From Dipteris shenzhenensis (lineage: Eukaryota > Polypodiophyta > Polypodiopsida > Gleicheniales), in the NCBI GenBank assembly GCA_047967505.1, contig CM106540.1: 64,000 nt of DNA; one strand, 5' to 3'. Position 1 is the first letter of the stretch, and each line of letters opens with the position of its first letter. The notes beneath the pieces were generated by a model. It was given only the letters and a program-made list of their open reading frames with translations, was not told the DNA's origin and did not search any database. Below, piece by piece: positions 9,590 to 22,109 of the stretch. Made by a program: the position numbers and the translations under genes.

Positions 9590-10045
9590 CTAAAGACCTT
9601 GTTGCTCCAAATCGTCCAATGTAATCTTTGGGATAGCTTCAAAATCTGCTTCAGTTAAAGGTTGCAAGCCTTCAATGTGATGCTCACTCTCTTTAATTCC
9701 TTCATCTACTATAGGTGAATCAGCTCTATGTGTCTCAAGAGGCCTCTCAATGCTAGACCATATCTTAATATGGGGATTATATGATGCATGTGCCACAGAC
9801 ATAGCCTCGACCTCTGTTGCCTGTTGGGATTTCTTCATCAGTGCGATCACTTTTCTTTTGCTTGACAATGGCTGTAACAACACACCTCCATTAGTAAAGA
9901 TGTCAACAACAACTTCATGTTCCCTGCTACAATAGCACCTGATGCACTCCTTGATGATGCCATGCTTCACAACCGCCTGTTCTTCATACTCATCATCCTC
10001 ATCCTCATCCTCATCCATTGGTGTTATTCTCCAATTATTCGCATG
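9590..10045 (-). CDS. Unidentified coding-like island (C-terminal exon?)
   Basis: About 150 codons ending at a stop at 9,590 have non-repetitive, protein-like composition inside the palindrome array. An acidic run (MDEDEDEDDEYEE) is followed by IIKECIRCYCSREHEVVVDI and, at the end, LTEADFEAIPKITLDDLEQQ. No family is recognised. Upstream of 10,045 the frame runs into palindrome repeats and loses coding character, so the true exon start is probably near 10,030. It could be the last exon of a gene whose intron was invaded by the repeat, or a captured fragment. Confidence 0.4.
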   Translation of the reverse strand, partial: HANNWRITPMDEDEDEDDEYEEQAVVKHGIIKECIRCYCSREHEVVVDIFTNGGVLLQPLSSKRKVIALMKKSQQATEVEAMSVAHASYNPHIKIWSSIERPLETHRADSPIVDEGIKESEHHIEGLQPLTEADFEAIPKITLDDLEQQGL

Positions 10046-13000
10046 AGGTTGTGGACAATGGCACCAGTGCCATTCATTACATGGATTGAAGAGAATTGCA
10101 CTAGTGCCATTCCCCATTCTCCATGTGATGAATGTCAATAGTTCCATTCTACCCACCATAATTTGATTATTTGGAGAATGGCACCTGGTCCAATGCTAAA
10201 CTTCACAACTTCTTATGATCTTTTGGAGAATGGCACTAGAGTCATCCTCCATGTAGACTTTTCACCAGATGTCAATAGCACTAATGCTTAATGTTCATGT
10301 GAGTTTGTAGAGAATGGCATTGATGCCATTATTCAGATGCCAAGGTTGTCGTGTGAGATTTTTCTCATAAAAAATTTGGAGGAACCTTAATAAATGATGA
10401 TTAGAGATTGGTATTCGTTCCATTCCCCACAACACATGATGGTTGGACAATGGCACCAGTGCCATTCTCCACAACATCATATGACTATTTGAAGAATGTT
10501 ACAAGTGTTATTCTCTATTCTCCATGTGATGAATGACACTGGTACCATTATCAACAACACCATTTGATTATTTAGATAATGGCACCAGTGACATTCATCA
10601 CATGGATTTTTTACGATGGCACCAATGCCATCCTCCATCCTCCATGTGATGAATGGCACCAATGTCATTCTCTAAGTAACCACATGATGTTTTGGAGAAT
10701 GGCACCAGTGCCATTATCCTCAAATTCATCTGAGCACTAATGCCAATCTCAATGGGAGTTTGTAGCCATACTCCATGAGAGTATGTGAAGAATCCTACAT
10801 GAGAGTTTGTGGACAGTGGAATTGGTGCCATCCTCCATGATGTTGGTTCCATTCTCCACAACAATTCTATTCTCCACAACACATGATGGTTGGAGAATGG
10901 TGTTCTCCACAATATCATATGATTATTTGGAGAATGTCACCAGTGCTATTCTCTGTTCTCCATGTGATGAATGGCACTAATGTCATTCTCAACCACATCA
11001 TATGATTATTTGGTGAATTGTACTAGTACCATTTCCCACAACACCATCAGACTTTTTGGAGAATAGCACCATTGACATTCATCACATGGATTGTGGAGGA
11101 TGGGACCAATGCCATTCTCCATTCTCCATGTGATGAATGGCACTAATGCCATTCTCCAAGTAACCTCATGATGTTTTGGAAAATGGCACCAGTGCCAATA
11201 TCCTCAAATTCATTTGTGAAATAATGCCGATCTAAATGGGAGTTTGTGGAGAATGGCACCCATGCCATACTCCATGAGAGCTCGTGGAGATTGGCAATGG
11301 TGTCATCCTACATGACCTTGTGGATAATGATGCTAGTGCCATTCATCCCATGGATTGCCAAGAATGGAACTTCCATTCTCTAGATATCAAAGTTATCCTA
11401 CCAGTGGAACACAAAACATGATATCAGGGTTATCACATTAGAGTCTTCACAAATAATATGTATAGGAACCTAACACATGATGACTATAGAATGGCACTAG
11501 TGCCATTGGTGACAACACTTTATGATTATTTGGAAAATGGCACAAGTGACATTCATCACATGGATTGTGGAGGATGGAACCAATGCCATTCTCCATTCTC
11601 CATGTGATGAATGGAACTCGTGCCATTCCCCAAATATTCATATAGTGTTGTGAACAATGGCACCAGTGCCATTCTCTAAAACTACATCTGATCTTTTGGT
11701 GATAGTGGTCTACTCATGATGGTAGGATAATGGTACTAGTTTCATTTTCCAAATAATCATTTGATGTTGTGTAGAATGTCCATTATCATGCTAGTGGAAC
11801 ATAACACATGATGGTTAGAGAATGGCACTGGTGCCATTGTCCAAAAAATCATATGATATTATGGAGAATGGCACCGATGTCATTCATCACATGGATTGTC
11901 GAGAATGGCACCAGTGACAATATTCATGCTCCATGTCATGAATGGCACTAGCATCAATCTCCATTACATCATATGATTCTTTGAAGAATTGGCACTAGTT
12001 CCATTCTCCACAATTTCATCTGATCCTTGAGAGAATGCTAGAACAACATATCTCCATGTGAGTTTGTGGAACTAGTGACAATTACCACATGGATTGTGGA
12101 GGATGGCACCAATGCAATTCTCTATTCTCTATGTAATAAATGGCACTGATGCCATTCTCCAAGTAACCACATGCCAGTTTTGGAGAATGGTACCAATGGC
12201 ATTCTCCTAAAATTCATCTGAGCACTAATGCCAATCTCAATGGGAGTTTGTGAAGAATGGCACTAGCTATAGTGCCATTCCATGAGAGTATGTGGAGAAT
12301 CATGCATGAGCATTTGTGGATAGTGGAATTGGTTCCATCCTACATGATGTTGGTTCCATTCTCCACAACACATGATGGTTGGAGAATGGCAGTGGTGCCA
12401 TTCTCCACAACATCATATGATTATGTTGAGAATGTCACTGGTGCTATTCTCTATTCTCCATGTGTTGAATGGCAATGATGCCATTCTCAACCACATCATA
12501 TGATTATTTGGTGAATGGCACTGGTACCATTGTCCACAACACCATCTGATTATTTGGAGAATGGCACCAGTAACATTCATGACATGCATTGTGGAGGATG
12601 GAACCGATTCTATTCTCCATGTGATGAATGGCACTGGTGTCATTCCCCAAATATTCATATAGTGTTGTGGACAATGGCACCAGTACCATTCTCTAAAACT
12701 ACATCTGATGGTAGGATAATAGTACTAGTTTCATTTTCCAAATAATCATCTGATGTTGTGTAGAATATTCATGATCCTACTAGTGGAACATAACACATGA
12801 TGTGAGGTTATCACATTAGAGTCTTCCCAAATAATATGTATAGGAACCTAATACATGACAACTATAAAATGGTACTGGTGCCATTGTCCACAACACCATC
12901 TGATTATTTGGAGAATGGCACCACTGCCATTCATCACATGGATTGTGGAGGATGGAACATGCTATTCTCCATTCTGCATTTGATTAATGGCAGTGGTGCC

Positions 13001-14618
13001 ATTCCCCAAGTAACCACATGATGTTTTGGAGAATGGCACCAGTGCCATTATCCTCGAATTCATTTGACCATAATGCCAATCTCAATCGGAGTTTGTGAAT
13101 AATGGCACCGGTTCCATACTCCACGATAGTACATGGAGAATCCTGCATGATAGTGGAATTGGCACCATCTATGTGATGTTGTCAAGAATGGCACCAGGCT
13201 CATTTAACTATGGATTTAAGAGGATAGCACCACTTTCATTCTCCAAGTGCCAACGTTGATACATGAGAGTATTCTCATAGGAAATTTGAGAGGAACCTAA
13301 CACATGATGGTTGGAAAATGGTAGTAGTTCCATTCTCCACAACAGAGCTATTCTCCACAACACATGATCATTCGAGAATGGCACCGGTGCCATTCTCCAA
13401 AACATCATATGACTATTGGGAGAATGTTACCAGTGCTATTCTCTGTTCTCCCTGTGATGATGCCATTCTCAATCACATCATATGATTATTTGGTCAATGG
13501 CACTGGTACCATTGCCCACAACACCATCTAATTATTTGGAGAATGGCATTAGTGACTATCATCACATGAATTGTGGAGGATGGCACCAATGCCATTCTCC
13601 ATTCTCCATGTGATGAATGGTACCAGTGTCATTCTCAAAGTAAACACATGATGTTTTGGAGAATGGCACTAGTGCCATTCTCCTCAAATTCATATGAGGA
13701 CTAAATCCAATCTGGATGGGAGTTTGTGGAGAATGACACCGGTGCCATACTCCGTTAGAGCAAGTGGAGATTAGCAGTGGTACCATACTACATGACCTTG
13801 TGGAGAATGACGCCAGTGCCATTCATCACATGGATTGTCGAGAATGGCACAAGTTCCATTCTCCAGATGTCAAACATAACAAATGATGGTTGGAGAATGG
13901 CAGTGGTGCCATTGTCTAAAAAATCATATGATATTATGGAGAATGACATGAATTCCATTCTCCATAGCACATGATGGTTGGAGAATGGCACCAGTGCCAT
14001 TCTTCACAACATCATATGATTATTCCGAGAATATCACTAGTGCTATTCTCTATTCTTCATGTGATGAATGGCACTGATGTCATTCTCAACCACATCATAT
14101 GATTATTTGGTCAATTGCTCTAGTACCATTGCCCACAATACCATCTGATTTTTTGAAGAATGGCACCAGTGACATTCATCGCATGGACTGTGGAGGATGG
14201 CACCAATGCCATTCTCCATTCTCCATATGATGAATGGCATTGATGCCATTCTCCTCAAATCCATCTAAGAACTTATGCCAATCTCAATGGGAGTTTGTGG
14301 AGAATGGCACCGGTGCCATACTCCATGAGAGCTTGTGGAGATTGCTAGTGATGCCATCCTACATGACTTTATGGAGAATGACACTAGTGCTATTCATCAC
14401 ATGGATTGCCGAGAATAGCACAAGTTCCATTCTCCAGATGTCAAAGTTATTCTACTAGTGGAACACAAAACATGATGTTAGGGTTATCACATTAGAGTCC
14501 TCCCAAGTAATATGTATAGGGACCCAACACATGATGGACTATAGAATGGTACTAATGCCAATAGTTGTTCTAGATGACTTCTCACCTTCTCCCTTGACTT
14601 GTGTCCCACCATCCCCAT

Positions 14619-15233
14619 TTAATCACCTCCACTGCTTGTTCTGGCACCTCCTTGTTTTTCTCCTAAAGTTGTCTCTTTATCCCTAATGTTTGATGTTCCA
14701 TCTGACCTTATTTCTTTCTCATCTATTGTTTCCTCCTCACTAGTCCCTCTAGCCTTCTCTTGCACTATGTTGTGAGACACTTGAGAGCTTGATCTCTCAA
14801 CATTGTTTTTCTCGGTTCTTTTAGAAACTTTTCTCTTCTTATTATTATCTTGCTTTATCCATTTTGTTACCAAATCAAAGCCTTCTAATATCTGTTGATT
14901 GGTATAATTTTTTGGCTCAATATTTCAACCCCTAGTTATCATCGTGTCCTCTTCATGCTCGCATGATCAAAACATGCAAGATCCAATTGATACACATTCC
15001 CACCCAATGTCTGAATTTTGAGATAAGGACGTTATCTTTCTCAAATTTGACACCCTCAATCTCCTTAACTTGTCCAACATTTTAAAAAGTTGTTCCTTGG
15101 ATGTTCACGAAACAATGTGCTTTATGGAGTCTTTGGAGTTCGTTTTGTATATATCTAAATACCATCCTCTTCCAAAGCTAACTCCATCATAAATTGACAC
15201 CTCTCGAACCTTTCTCTTTCCCTTGCTAACCAT
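14619..15233 (-). pseudogene. Unidentified coding-like island, frameshifted
   Basis: On the minus strand an ATG at about 15,233 opens MVSKGKRKVREVSIYDGVSF and continues into a segment with stops and frame changes (GGNVYQLDLACFDHASMKRT in a second frame). It ends with an 84-codon open stretch rich in Lys, Glu and Ser that includes NKKRKVSKRTEKNN, a possible nuclear localisation signal. The composition differs from the flanking palindromes. No family is recognised. It is probably a decayed captured gene or transposon fragment. Confidence 0.4.
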
Positions 15234-15249
15234 TATTGCAATCTTCTAT

Positions 15250-15480
15250 TAACAAAATAATCAAGGGAAACTACATTACAAAAATAAAGAATCCAAATGG
15301 ATAGAACAACCATAAAATGTATAATAGAAAATCATAAATGTAGTAGGAAATATTACAACCACATTGCAAAATTTTATTAACAAAAGAACCTAGGTGAAGC
15401 AACTTTATATATGCATTATGAAAACCTATACCCACACTACAACCAAATATACACATTATCAAAGTTAAGATAGTTATGAT
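15250..15480. other. AT-rich spacer inside the array
   Basis: No palindromes and no coding signal are visible; it appears to be the upstream flank of the island at 14.6-15.2 kb. Confidence 0.3.
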
Positions 15481-16603
15481 GAAGGATGGTATTATAGCCA
15501 TCCTCCAACAAGTATATGATGTTGTGAAGAGTGCCACCAATGCCATTGAACAAATGGATTGTGAGTTTGTGGATAATGGTACTAGTGCCATCACCTGACC
15601 TTGTAGAGAATAGCACTGATGCCAATCTCTAAGTGAGTATGTCTAGAATGGCAACGGTGCCATGCATCACAATATGGCATTGGTGCCACTCTCCAAATGT
15701 CAAGGTTGTTACCGATCATGGTTGGAGAAAGACACTGGTGCCATTCTCCACAATATCATATGATTATGTGGATCATGGAGCTAGTGCCAATGATCTTTTG
15801 ATTTTCCAATAATCATATGTTGCCAATGATCTCAAAGTTCTAAAAAGGTTTTAAAATGAGGCTAGATGGTCAAAGTTTAGCCATGTAGTGATTAATCTCG
15901 TAAATTGCACACAACGGTTCTGGTCCCATTCCCTAGACATCAATGTTGTCATAGATGATGGTTAGATAATGGCACTGGTACCATTGTCCACCACACATAT
16001 GGTTATGATATTGAGACTGGCATCTGTGCCATTAAGGATTAAGGAGCTGGCACATGTGCCATTCTCCATGTATTAGGGACATCGGTGCCATTCTTCAAAT
16101 ATTCACATGATGTTGTGGAGAATGGCACCAGTGCCATTCTCAAAACTTCAACTCATATAGAATTTAAATGATTCCATGTACGTCAAATTGTCACAGATGA
16201 TGGTTAGAGAATGGCACTAGTGCCATTCTTCACAACACCATATGATTATATTGAGATTGGCACCTGTGCCATTAATCACAAGGATTGAGGAGACTGGCAC
16301 CAATGCCATTCTCCATTCTCCAAATGATGAATGACATTGGATTGAGAACAATGGCACACATGGATTGAGGAGAATGCCGCATATGGATTGAGGAGAATGA
16401 CACCAATGCCATTCTCCATTCTCCATGTGATGAATGTCATTGGATTGAGGAGAATGACACCAGTGCCATTCTCCATTCTCCATGTGATGAATGGCATTGG
16501 ATTGAGGAGAATGACACACGTGGATTGAGGAGAATGGCACCATTTCCAATCTCCATTTTCCATTTGATGAATGGCATTGGTGCCATTCTCCAAATATTCA
16601 AAT

Positions 16604-16606
<3 letters not shown>

Positions 16607-16652
<46 letters not shown>
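16607..16652. repeat. (CT)n microsatellite
   Basis: An uninterrupted CT run of about 46 bases that opens one of the longer units of the array. Shorter CT tracts open equivalent units near 17,187, 18,060, 19,058 and 19,683. Confidence 0.9.
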
Positions 16653-16656
<4 letters not shown>

Positions 16657-17947
16657 GGTCAAAACCTTATCCATATGGTGATAACCAATGAAGTGTTTTA
16701 TGGCCAAATCTTTTTCTTATGGTGAAAATCAATTGCATGAATGGCATTGGTGCCATTCTTCAAATATTCATATGATGTTGTAGAGAATGATGCCAGTTCC
16801 ATTCTCCAAACTTCAACTCATATAGAATTCAAATGATTCCATGTATGTCAATGTTGTCACAGATGATGGTTAGAGAATGGCACTGGTGCCATTTTCCACA
16901 GCACCATATGATTATATTGCAACTGGCACCTATGCCATTAATCACAAGGATTGAGGAGAATGGCACCAGTGCTATTCTCCATTCTCCATTTGATGAATGG
17001 CATTGGATTGAGGAGAATGGCACACATGGATTTAGGAGAATGACACCAGTGCCATTCTCCCTTCTCCATGTGATGAATGGCATTGGATTGAGGAGAATGA
17101 CATACATGAATTGAGGAGAATGGTACCAATGCCATTCTCCATTCTGCATTTGATGATTGGCATTGGTGCCATTCTCTAAATATTCATATAATGCTCTCTC
17201 TCTCTCTCTCCCTCAATTCGTCAAAAATTTTTCTAGATAGTGATAACCTATGAAGAGTTTTATGGCCAAATCTTTATCTTATGGTGGAAATCGATTGCAT
17301 GAGGCCAAAGGATTAAGCCATGGTGGCAAATGGTCAAACATTTAATGCCATATAATCCAAATTTTATGGCCCTAAGGTTTGAAATAACCTATGAAGTGTT
17401 TTATGGCCAAATCTTTTTGTTATGGTGGAAATCAATCGCACGAATGGCATTGGTGCCATTCTTCAAATATTCATATGATGTGGAGAATGACACCAGCTCC
17501 ATTCTCCAAACTTCAACTCATATAGAATTCAAATGATTCCTTGTAATTCAATGTTGTCACAAATGATGGTTAGAGAATGGCACTGGTGCCATTGTCCACA
17601 ACACCATATGATTATATTGTAACTGGCACCTCTGCCATTAATCACAAGGATTGAGGAGAATGGCACTGGTGCCATTCTCCATTCTCCGTGTGATGAATGG
17701 CATTGGATTGAGGAGAATGTCACACATGGATTTAGGAGAATGACACACATGTGAGGAGAATGACACCAGTGCCATTCTCCATCCTCCATGTGATGAGTGG
17801 CATTGGATTAAGGAGAATGACACCAATGCCCTTCTCCCTTCTCCATGTGATGAATGGCATTGGATTGAGGAGAATGGTACCAATGCCATTCTCTATTCTC
17901 CATTTAATGATTGGCATTGGTGACATTCTCACAATATTTATATAATG

Positions 17948-17964
17948 TTCTCTCTGTCTCTTTG

Positions 17965-18035
<71 letters not shown>

Positions 18036-18057
18036 CTCTCTCTCTACCACCAACCAC

Positions 18058-18098
<41 letters not shown>
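17948..18098. repeat. (CT)n-(TA)n-(CT)n compound microsatellite
   Basis: CT tracts flank an alternating TA run at about 18,003-18,033. The compound tract marks the start of another long array unit. Confidence 0.9.
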
Positions 18099-18102
<4 letters not shown>

Positions 18103-19680
18103 GGTCAAAACCTTTTCCATATAGTGATAACCTATGAAGAGTTTTATGGCCAAATCTTTTTCTTATGGTGGAAATCGATTGCATGAGGCCAAAGGATTAA
18201 GCCATGGTGGCAAATGCTCAAACATATAATGCCATATGATCCCAAATATTATTGCCCTAAGGTCTGAAAAGGTCTAAAAATCTTAGGTCATAATGTCCAA
18301 AAATTAGGCTAGATGGTCAATATTTTAACCATATAGTGATTAATCTCATGGATTGACACAATGGTTCAGGTCCGATTCCCTAGATGTCAATGTTGTCAAA
18401 AATGATGGTTAGAGAATGGCACTGGTGCCATAGTCCACCACACTATATGATTATAATATTGAGACTGACACATGTGCCATTAATCACAAGGGTTGAGTAG
18501 AATGGCACCAGTGCCATTCTCCATTCTCTATGTATGAATGGCACTAGTGCCATTCTTCAAATATGCATATGATGTTGTGGACAATGGCACAGTGCCATTC
18601 TCCAAACTTCAACTCATATAGAATTCAAAATATTTCATGTATGTCAAATTATCACAGATGATGGTTAGAGAGTGGCACTGGTGCCATATGATTATATTCA
18701 GAGTGGCACCTATGCCATTTATCACAAGGATTGAGGAGAATGTCATAAGTCCCATTCTCTAGTCTCCATGTGATGAATGGTATTGCATTGAGGAGAATGG
18801 CACACATGGTTTGAGGAGAATGACACACATGGATTGAGGAGAATGACACCAGTGCCATTCTCGATTCTCCATATTGTGATGATAGGCATTGGATTGAGGA
18901 GAATGACACCAGTGCCATTCTCCATTCTCCATGAGATGAATGGCATTGGATTAAGGAGAATGACACACTTGGATTGAGGAGAATGGCACTAGTTCCATTC
19001 TCTATTCTCCATTTGATGAATGGCATTGTTGCCATTCTCAAAATATTCATATAATGTTCTCTCTCTCTCTCTCTCTCTCTCTCTTAATTGGTCAAAAGCT
19101 TATCCATCTAGTGATAACCTATGAAGAGTTTTATGGCCAAATCTTTTGGTTATGGTGGAAATCAATTGCATGAGGCTAGAGGATTAAGCCATGGTGGCAA
19201 ATGGTCAAAAATATAATGCCATATGGTCCAAATATTATGGCTCTAAGGTCTAAAAAGGTTTTAAAATCTTAGGACATAATGTCTAAACATCAGGCTAGAT
19301 GGTCAAAACTTTAGCCATATATTGATTAATCTCATGGATTACACACAATGGTTCAGGTCCCATTCCCTAGATGTCAATGTTATCACAGATGATGGTTAGA
19401 GAATGGCACCAGTGCCATTGTCCACCACACCATATGAGTAAAATATTGATATTGGCACCTATGCCATTAATCACAAGGATTGAGGAGTGTGGCACCAGTG
19501 CCATTCTCCATTCTCTATGTATGAATGGCACTGGCGCCATTCTTCAAATATTCATATGATGTTGTGGAGAATGGCACCAGTGCCATTCTCCAAAGTTCAA
19601 CTCATATAGAATTCAAATTATTCCATGCATGTCAAATTGTCACAGATGATGGTTAGAGAATGGCACTAGTACCATTGTCC

Positions 19681-19682
<2 letters not shown>

Positions 19683-19727
<45 letters not shown>
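19683..19727. repeat. (CT)n microsatellite
   Basis: A CT run of about 45 bases followed by the same GGTCAAAACCTTATCCATAT segment seen after the other tracts. Confidence 0.9.
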
Positions 19728-19730
<3 letters not shown>

Positions 19731-20221
19731 CAAAACCTTATCCATATGGTGATAACCTACGAAGAGTTTTATGGCCAAATCTTTTACATATGGTGGAAAT
19801 CATTTCCATGAGGTCAAAGGATTGAGCCATGGTGGCGAATAGTCAAAACTATAATGGCATATGGTCGAATTGTTATGGCCCTAAGGTCTAAAAAGGTCTT
19901 AAAATCTTAGGTCATAACATCTAAAAATCAAGCTAGATGGTCAATTGAGGAGAAATTCTCCATGTGATGAATGGCATTAGTGCCATTCTTCAAATATTCA
20001 TATGATGTTGTGGAGAATGGCACCAGTGCCATTCTCCAAACTTCAACTTGCCTTGTGAAAAAAAATCAAAATTAGGCGGGAAATTTGAATTTCGAATTCA
20101 AAACTTTCTTCAATTTTAAAAATTTAGGTTCAAAAAATTAAAATGTTAAAATGGAACATTTCAATTTTGAATTTGAATTTGCATTTGCAATACAATTTCA
20201 ATTTGAAGTTGAGAGAGCTAG

Positions 20222-20234
20222 AGAGAGTGAGAGA

Positions 20235-20291
<57 letters not shown>

Positions 20292-20344
20292 GTGAGAGAG
20301 AGCGTGACGGCGTGAGAGTTGCACGAGAGAAAGAGAGAGAGAGA
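20222..20344. repeat. (GA)n microsatellite
   Basis: An almost pure GA run at 20,238-20,289 lies within a GA-rich stretch. It lies about 0.6 kb upstream of the arogenate dehydratase fragment and could be promoter- or leader-derived, which is a guess. The 20,345-20,900 stretch contains G- and C-rich low-complexity sequence without a supported gene. Confidence 0.85.
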
Positions 20345-20914
20345 GTAGTTGCAGCAAAGAGTAGCTTTAGGAGAGAAGAGAGCATAGTAGGGAGAAGGTA
20401 GCGTAGGAGGGAGAGGAGTGCATCGTAGGAGAGAAGAGAGCGTAGGAGGAGGAATTTGATGAAACCAATTCGTAGGACGAGAGTCAAGAAAGCAAAATCC
20501 CAAGATGCCAAACCTACGTATCGATTCACCTCTTGCCAAACTTCTTGTGGATTGCACGGACGAAACCATCAGCTTCTCAAATCTCGTGAAGATTTGACAT
20601 GACAAGCATCACATATCAATTCCGGACTGTGGATGCAGATTTTGAGAGGAGGATGACGATGATGAATTTCGGGAGCAGGCTACAGAATGACGATAATGCA
20701 TTTTGGGAGCTCGGCCAACGGTGCAAGAAAGGGCAGGGAAAGAGCACCTACAGAATAGGATTCCTGGCTGCCCCTTCCCTCCTCTCCGCTGCCCCCTTCC
20801 CTCCTCTCCTCCTCCATCCCCCCTCTTCCCTCCAAAGCTTTTGCCCACCCCCCCTCCCCCCCCTCCTCCTTCTCCTTCCCCTCCCACCACTGGAAGAGCG
20901 CCTGTGCCACCATT

Positions 20915-21343
20915 AACGGCCAGGTCGCCTCCCAACTCAGCAAAGAAAAGGGCTCTGCCTCGATCTCGTCCCTCTCCCCGATGCCGATGATAGCCTCCTT
21001 CCCAAAGATGTCAACCTTCCCCGTGCCCTCTCCATCTCCGATCTCTCCCCTGCCCCTATGCATGGTTCTACCCTTCGTGTTGCTTATCAGGGTGTCCCTG
21101 GCGCTTACAGTGAAGCAGCAGCAGGTAAAGCTTACCCCAACTCTGCGAGCCCGTCCCCTGCGACCAGTTCGAAGCTGCTTTTCAGGCTGTTGAGCTCTGG
21201 CTTGCCGATCGTGCTGTTCTGCCCGTGGAGAATTCTCTGGGAGGAAGCATTCACCGAAATTACGATCTGCTTCTCCGCCATCGCTTGCATATAGTCGGCG
21301 AAGTCCAACTCCCCGTGCACCATTGCCTCCTCGCAATGCCAAT
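20915..21343 (+). pseudogene. Arogenate/prephenate dehydratase (ADT) fragment, frameshifted
   Basis: Plant ADTs convert arogenate to phenylalanine in the plastid, the last step of phenylalanine synthesis. Here the frame encodes [20 protein letters not shown] and then [20 protein letters not shown], the conserved start of the prephenate dehydratase domain. Two extra bases at 21,142-21,143 shift the frame, after which [34 protein letters not shown] and [18 protein letters not shown] follow. Similarity stops at about 21,343, before the rest of the catalytic domain and the ACT domain. An additional one-base shift near 20,957 may separate the transit-peptide-like part. It is GC-rich, unlike its surroundings, and intronless, as in some ADT genes. 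It is best read as a truncated pseudogene. Confidence 0.8.
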
Positions 21344-22100
21344 CCTGTCCTTGCCTGTCGTTGCTCTTTTTTCTTCGTCGCAAAACCAAAGGCTTGTCCA
21401 TTCAGATGCAGAAACAGAAGCTGGAAAGGGGGAGTTCTTTCTACGGGTCGATGGAGGAGCAACTGTCAACAATCTTCTCATTACTTCACTGTCTTTCATC
21501 TTTGGCTACCACATTTCTCTTTTCTTTTGGGAGGCTGTAGCTGCTGGCAAGCACAAACCAGTTAAACAACTCTCAACTAGTTGAGTACTCGTATAGAGTA
21601 GCTAGCATTGAGCAACACCCACTTGTTGTAGTTTAGCTACATTTAGATATCACACAAAGAATTAGCTCACACACATTTGATGCAACTTCAATGCTCTCGA
21701 AATTCAGGATGTTGAATTTTGAGAGCAAAATGACGATGTCGTGAGTGTGGATGATGAATTCGAGAGCCAATTTTATTTCATTGAAGGGGAGCATGGATGA
21801 TGAAATTGAGATGTTGATTTGTTGAAGGAAGCAGGCCGTGCGGATTTTGACCTTGGAGGGACAGGAGGAGGTAAGGTCTTTTGATTTTTTTAGGGTTCTT
21901 TTTTTTAATCATTGCTTTTTTCTTTTTGCTTTCATTTTGTTTTCATAAAACAGTGCCTAAACTAGGCTTGGGATTATGAGCAATCATAGTGGCCACTAAA
22001 GGAAAATTCAAAATATTATTCTTCAAGCTATGTTGAAGAGTAATACTTGATACTCTTCTAGTTGTCTTTCTAGGAATTTTTCTGGCTTGTTGTTGCTCGT
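21344..22100. other. No gene recognised
   Basis: From 21,344 an open frame continues without ADT similarity to a stop near 21,584. The rest is AT-rich with a T-run near 21,900. A run GTCAGGATGTTGAATTTTGA-like duplicated wording around 21,700-21,830 hints at an old duplication only. Confidence 0.3.
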
Positions 22101-22109
22101 CTAAATGTT

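Larger units (their letters stand above)
8838..20050. repeat. Array of short palindromes, GGCACYRGTGCC family
   Basis: About 11 kb holds well over a hundred copies of a palindrome with the 20-base core GAATGGCACYRGTGCCATTC. Centres vary (CCAG, CTGG, CTAG, CCGG), while the arms keep pairing. Spacers of 20-60 bp come from a limited set, such as CACAACACATGATGGTTG, CATCATATGATTATTTGG and CATGTGATGAATGG. From 16.6 to 19.9 kb the palindromes are embedded in longer units with a (CT)n tract and a conserved non-palindromic segment, present about five times. Open frames here (repeating VPFS, WRM and GAIL) are artefacts. The array is interrupted at 9.59-10.03 and 14.56-15.25 kb. Confidence 0.85.

Noticed and set aside
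10000-19000. Many open frames of 60-110 codons (repeating VPFS, WRM, HHMENGEW)
   Set aside because: They are translations of the palindrome array in different frames and on both strands, without any domain.
8838-20050. CRISPR array
   Set aside because: Repeats with spacers look superficially similar, but repeats are palindromes with variable centres, spacers recur, spacing is irregular, no cas genes exist and the DNA is plant nuclear.
20680-21462. 260-codon minus-strand frame
   Set aside because: It is antisense to the arogenate dehydratase fragment and a purine-rich tract; the plus strand carries the conserved motifs.
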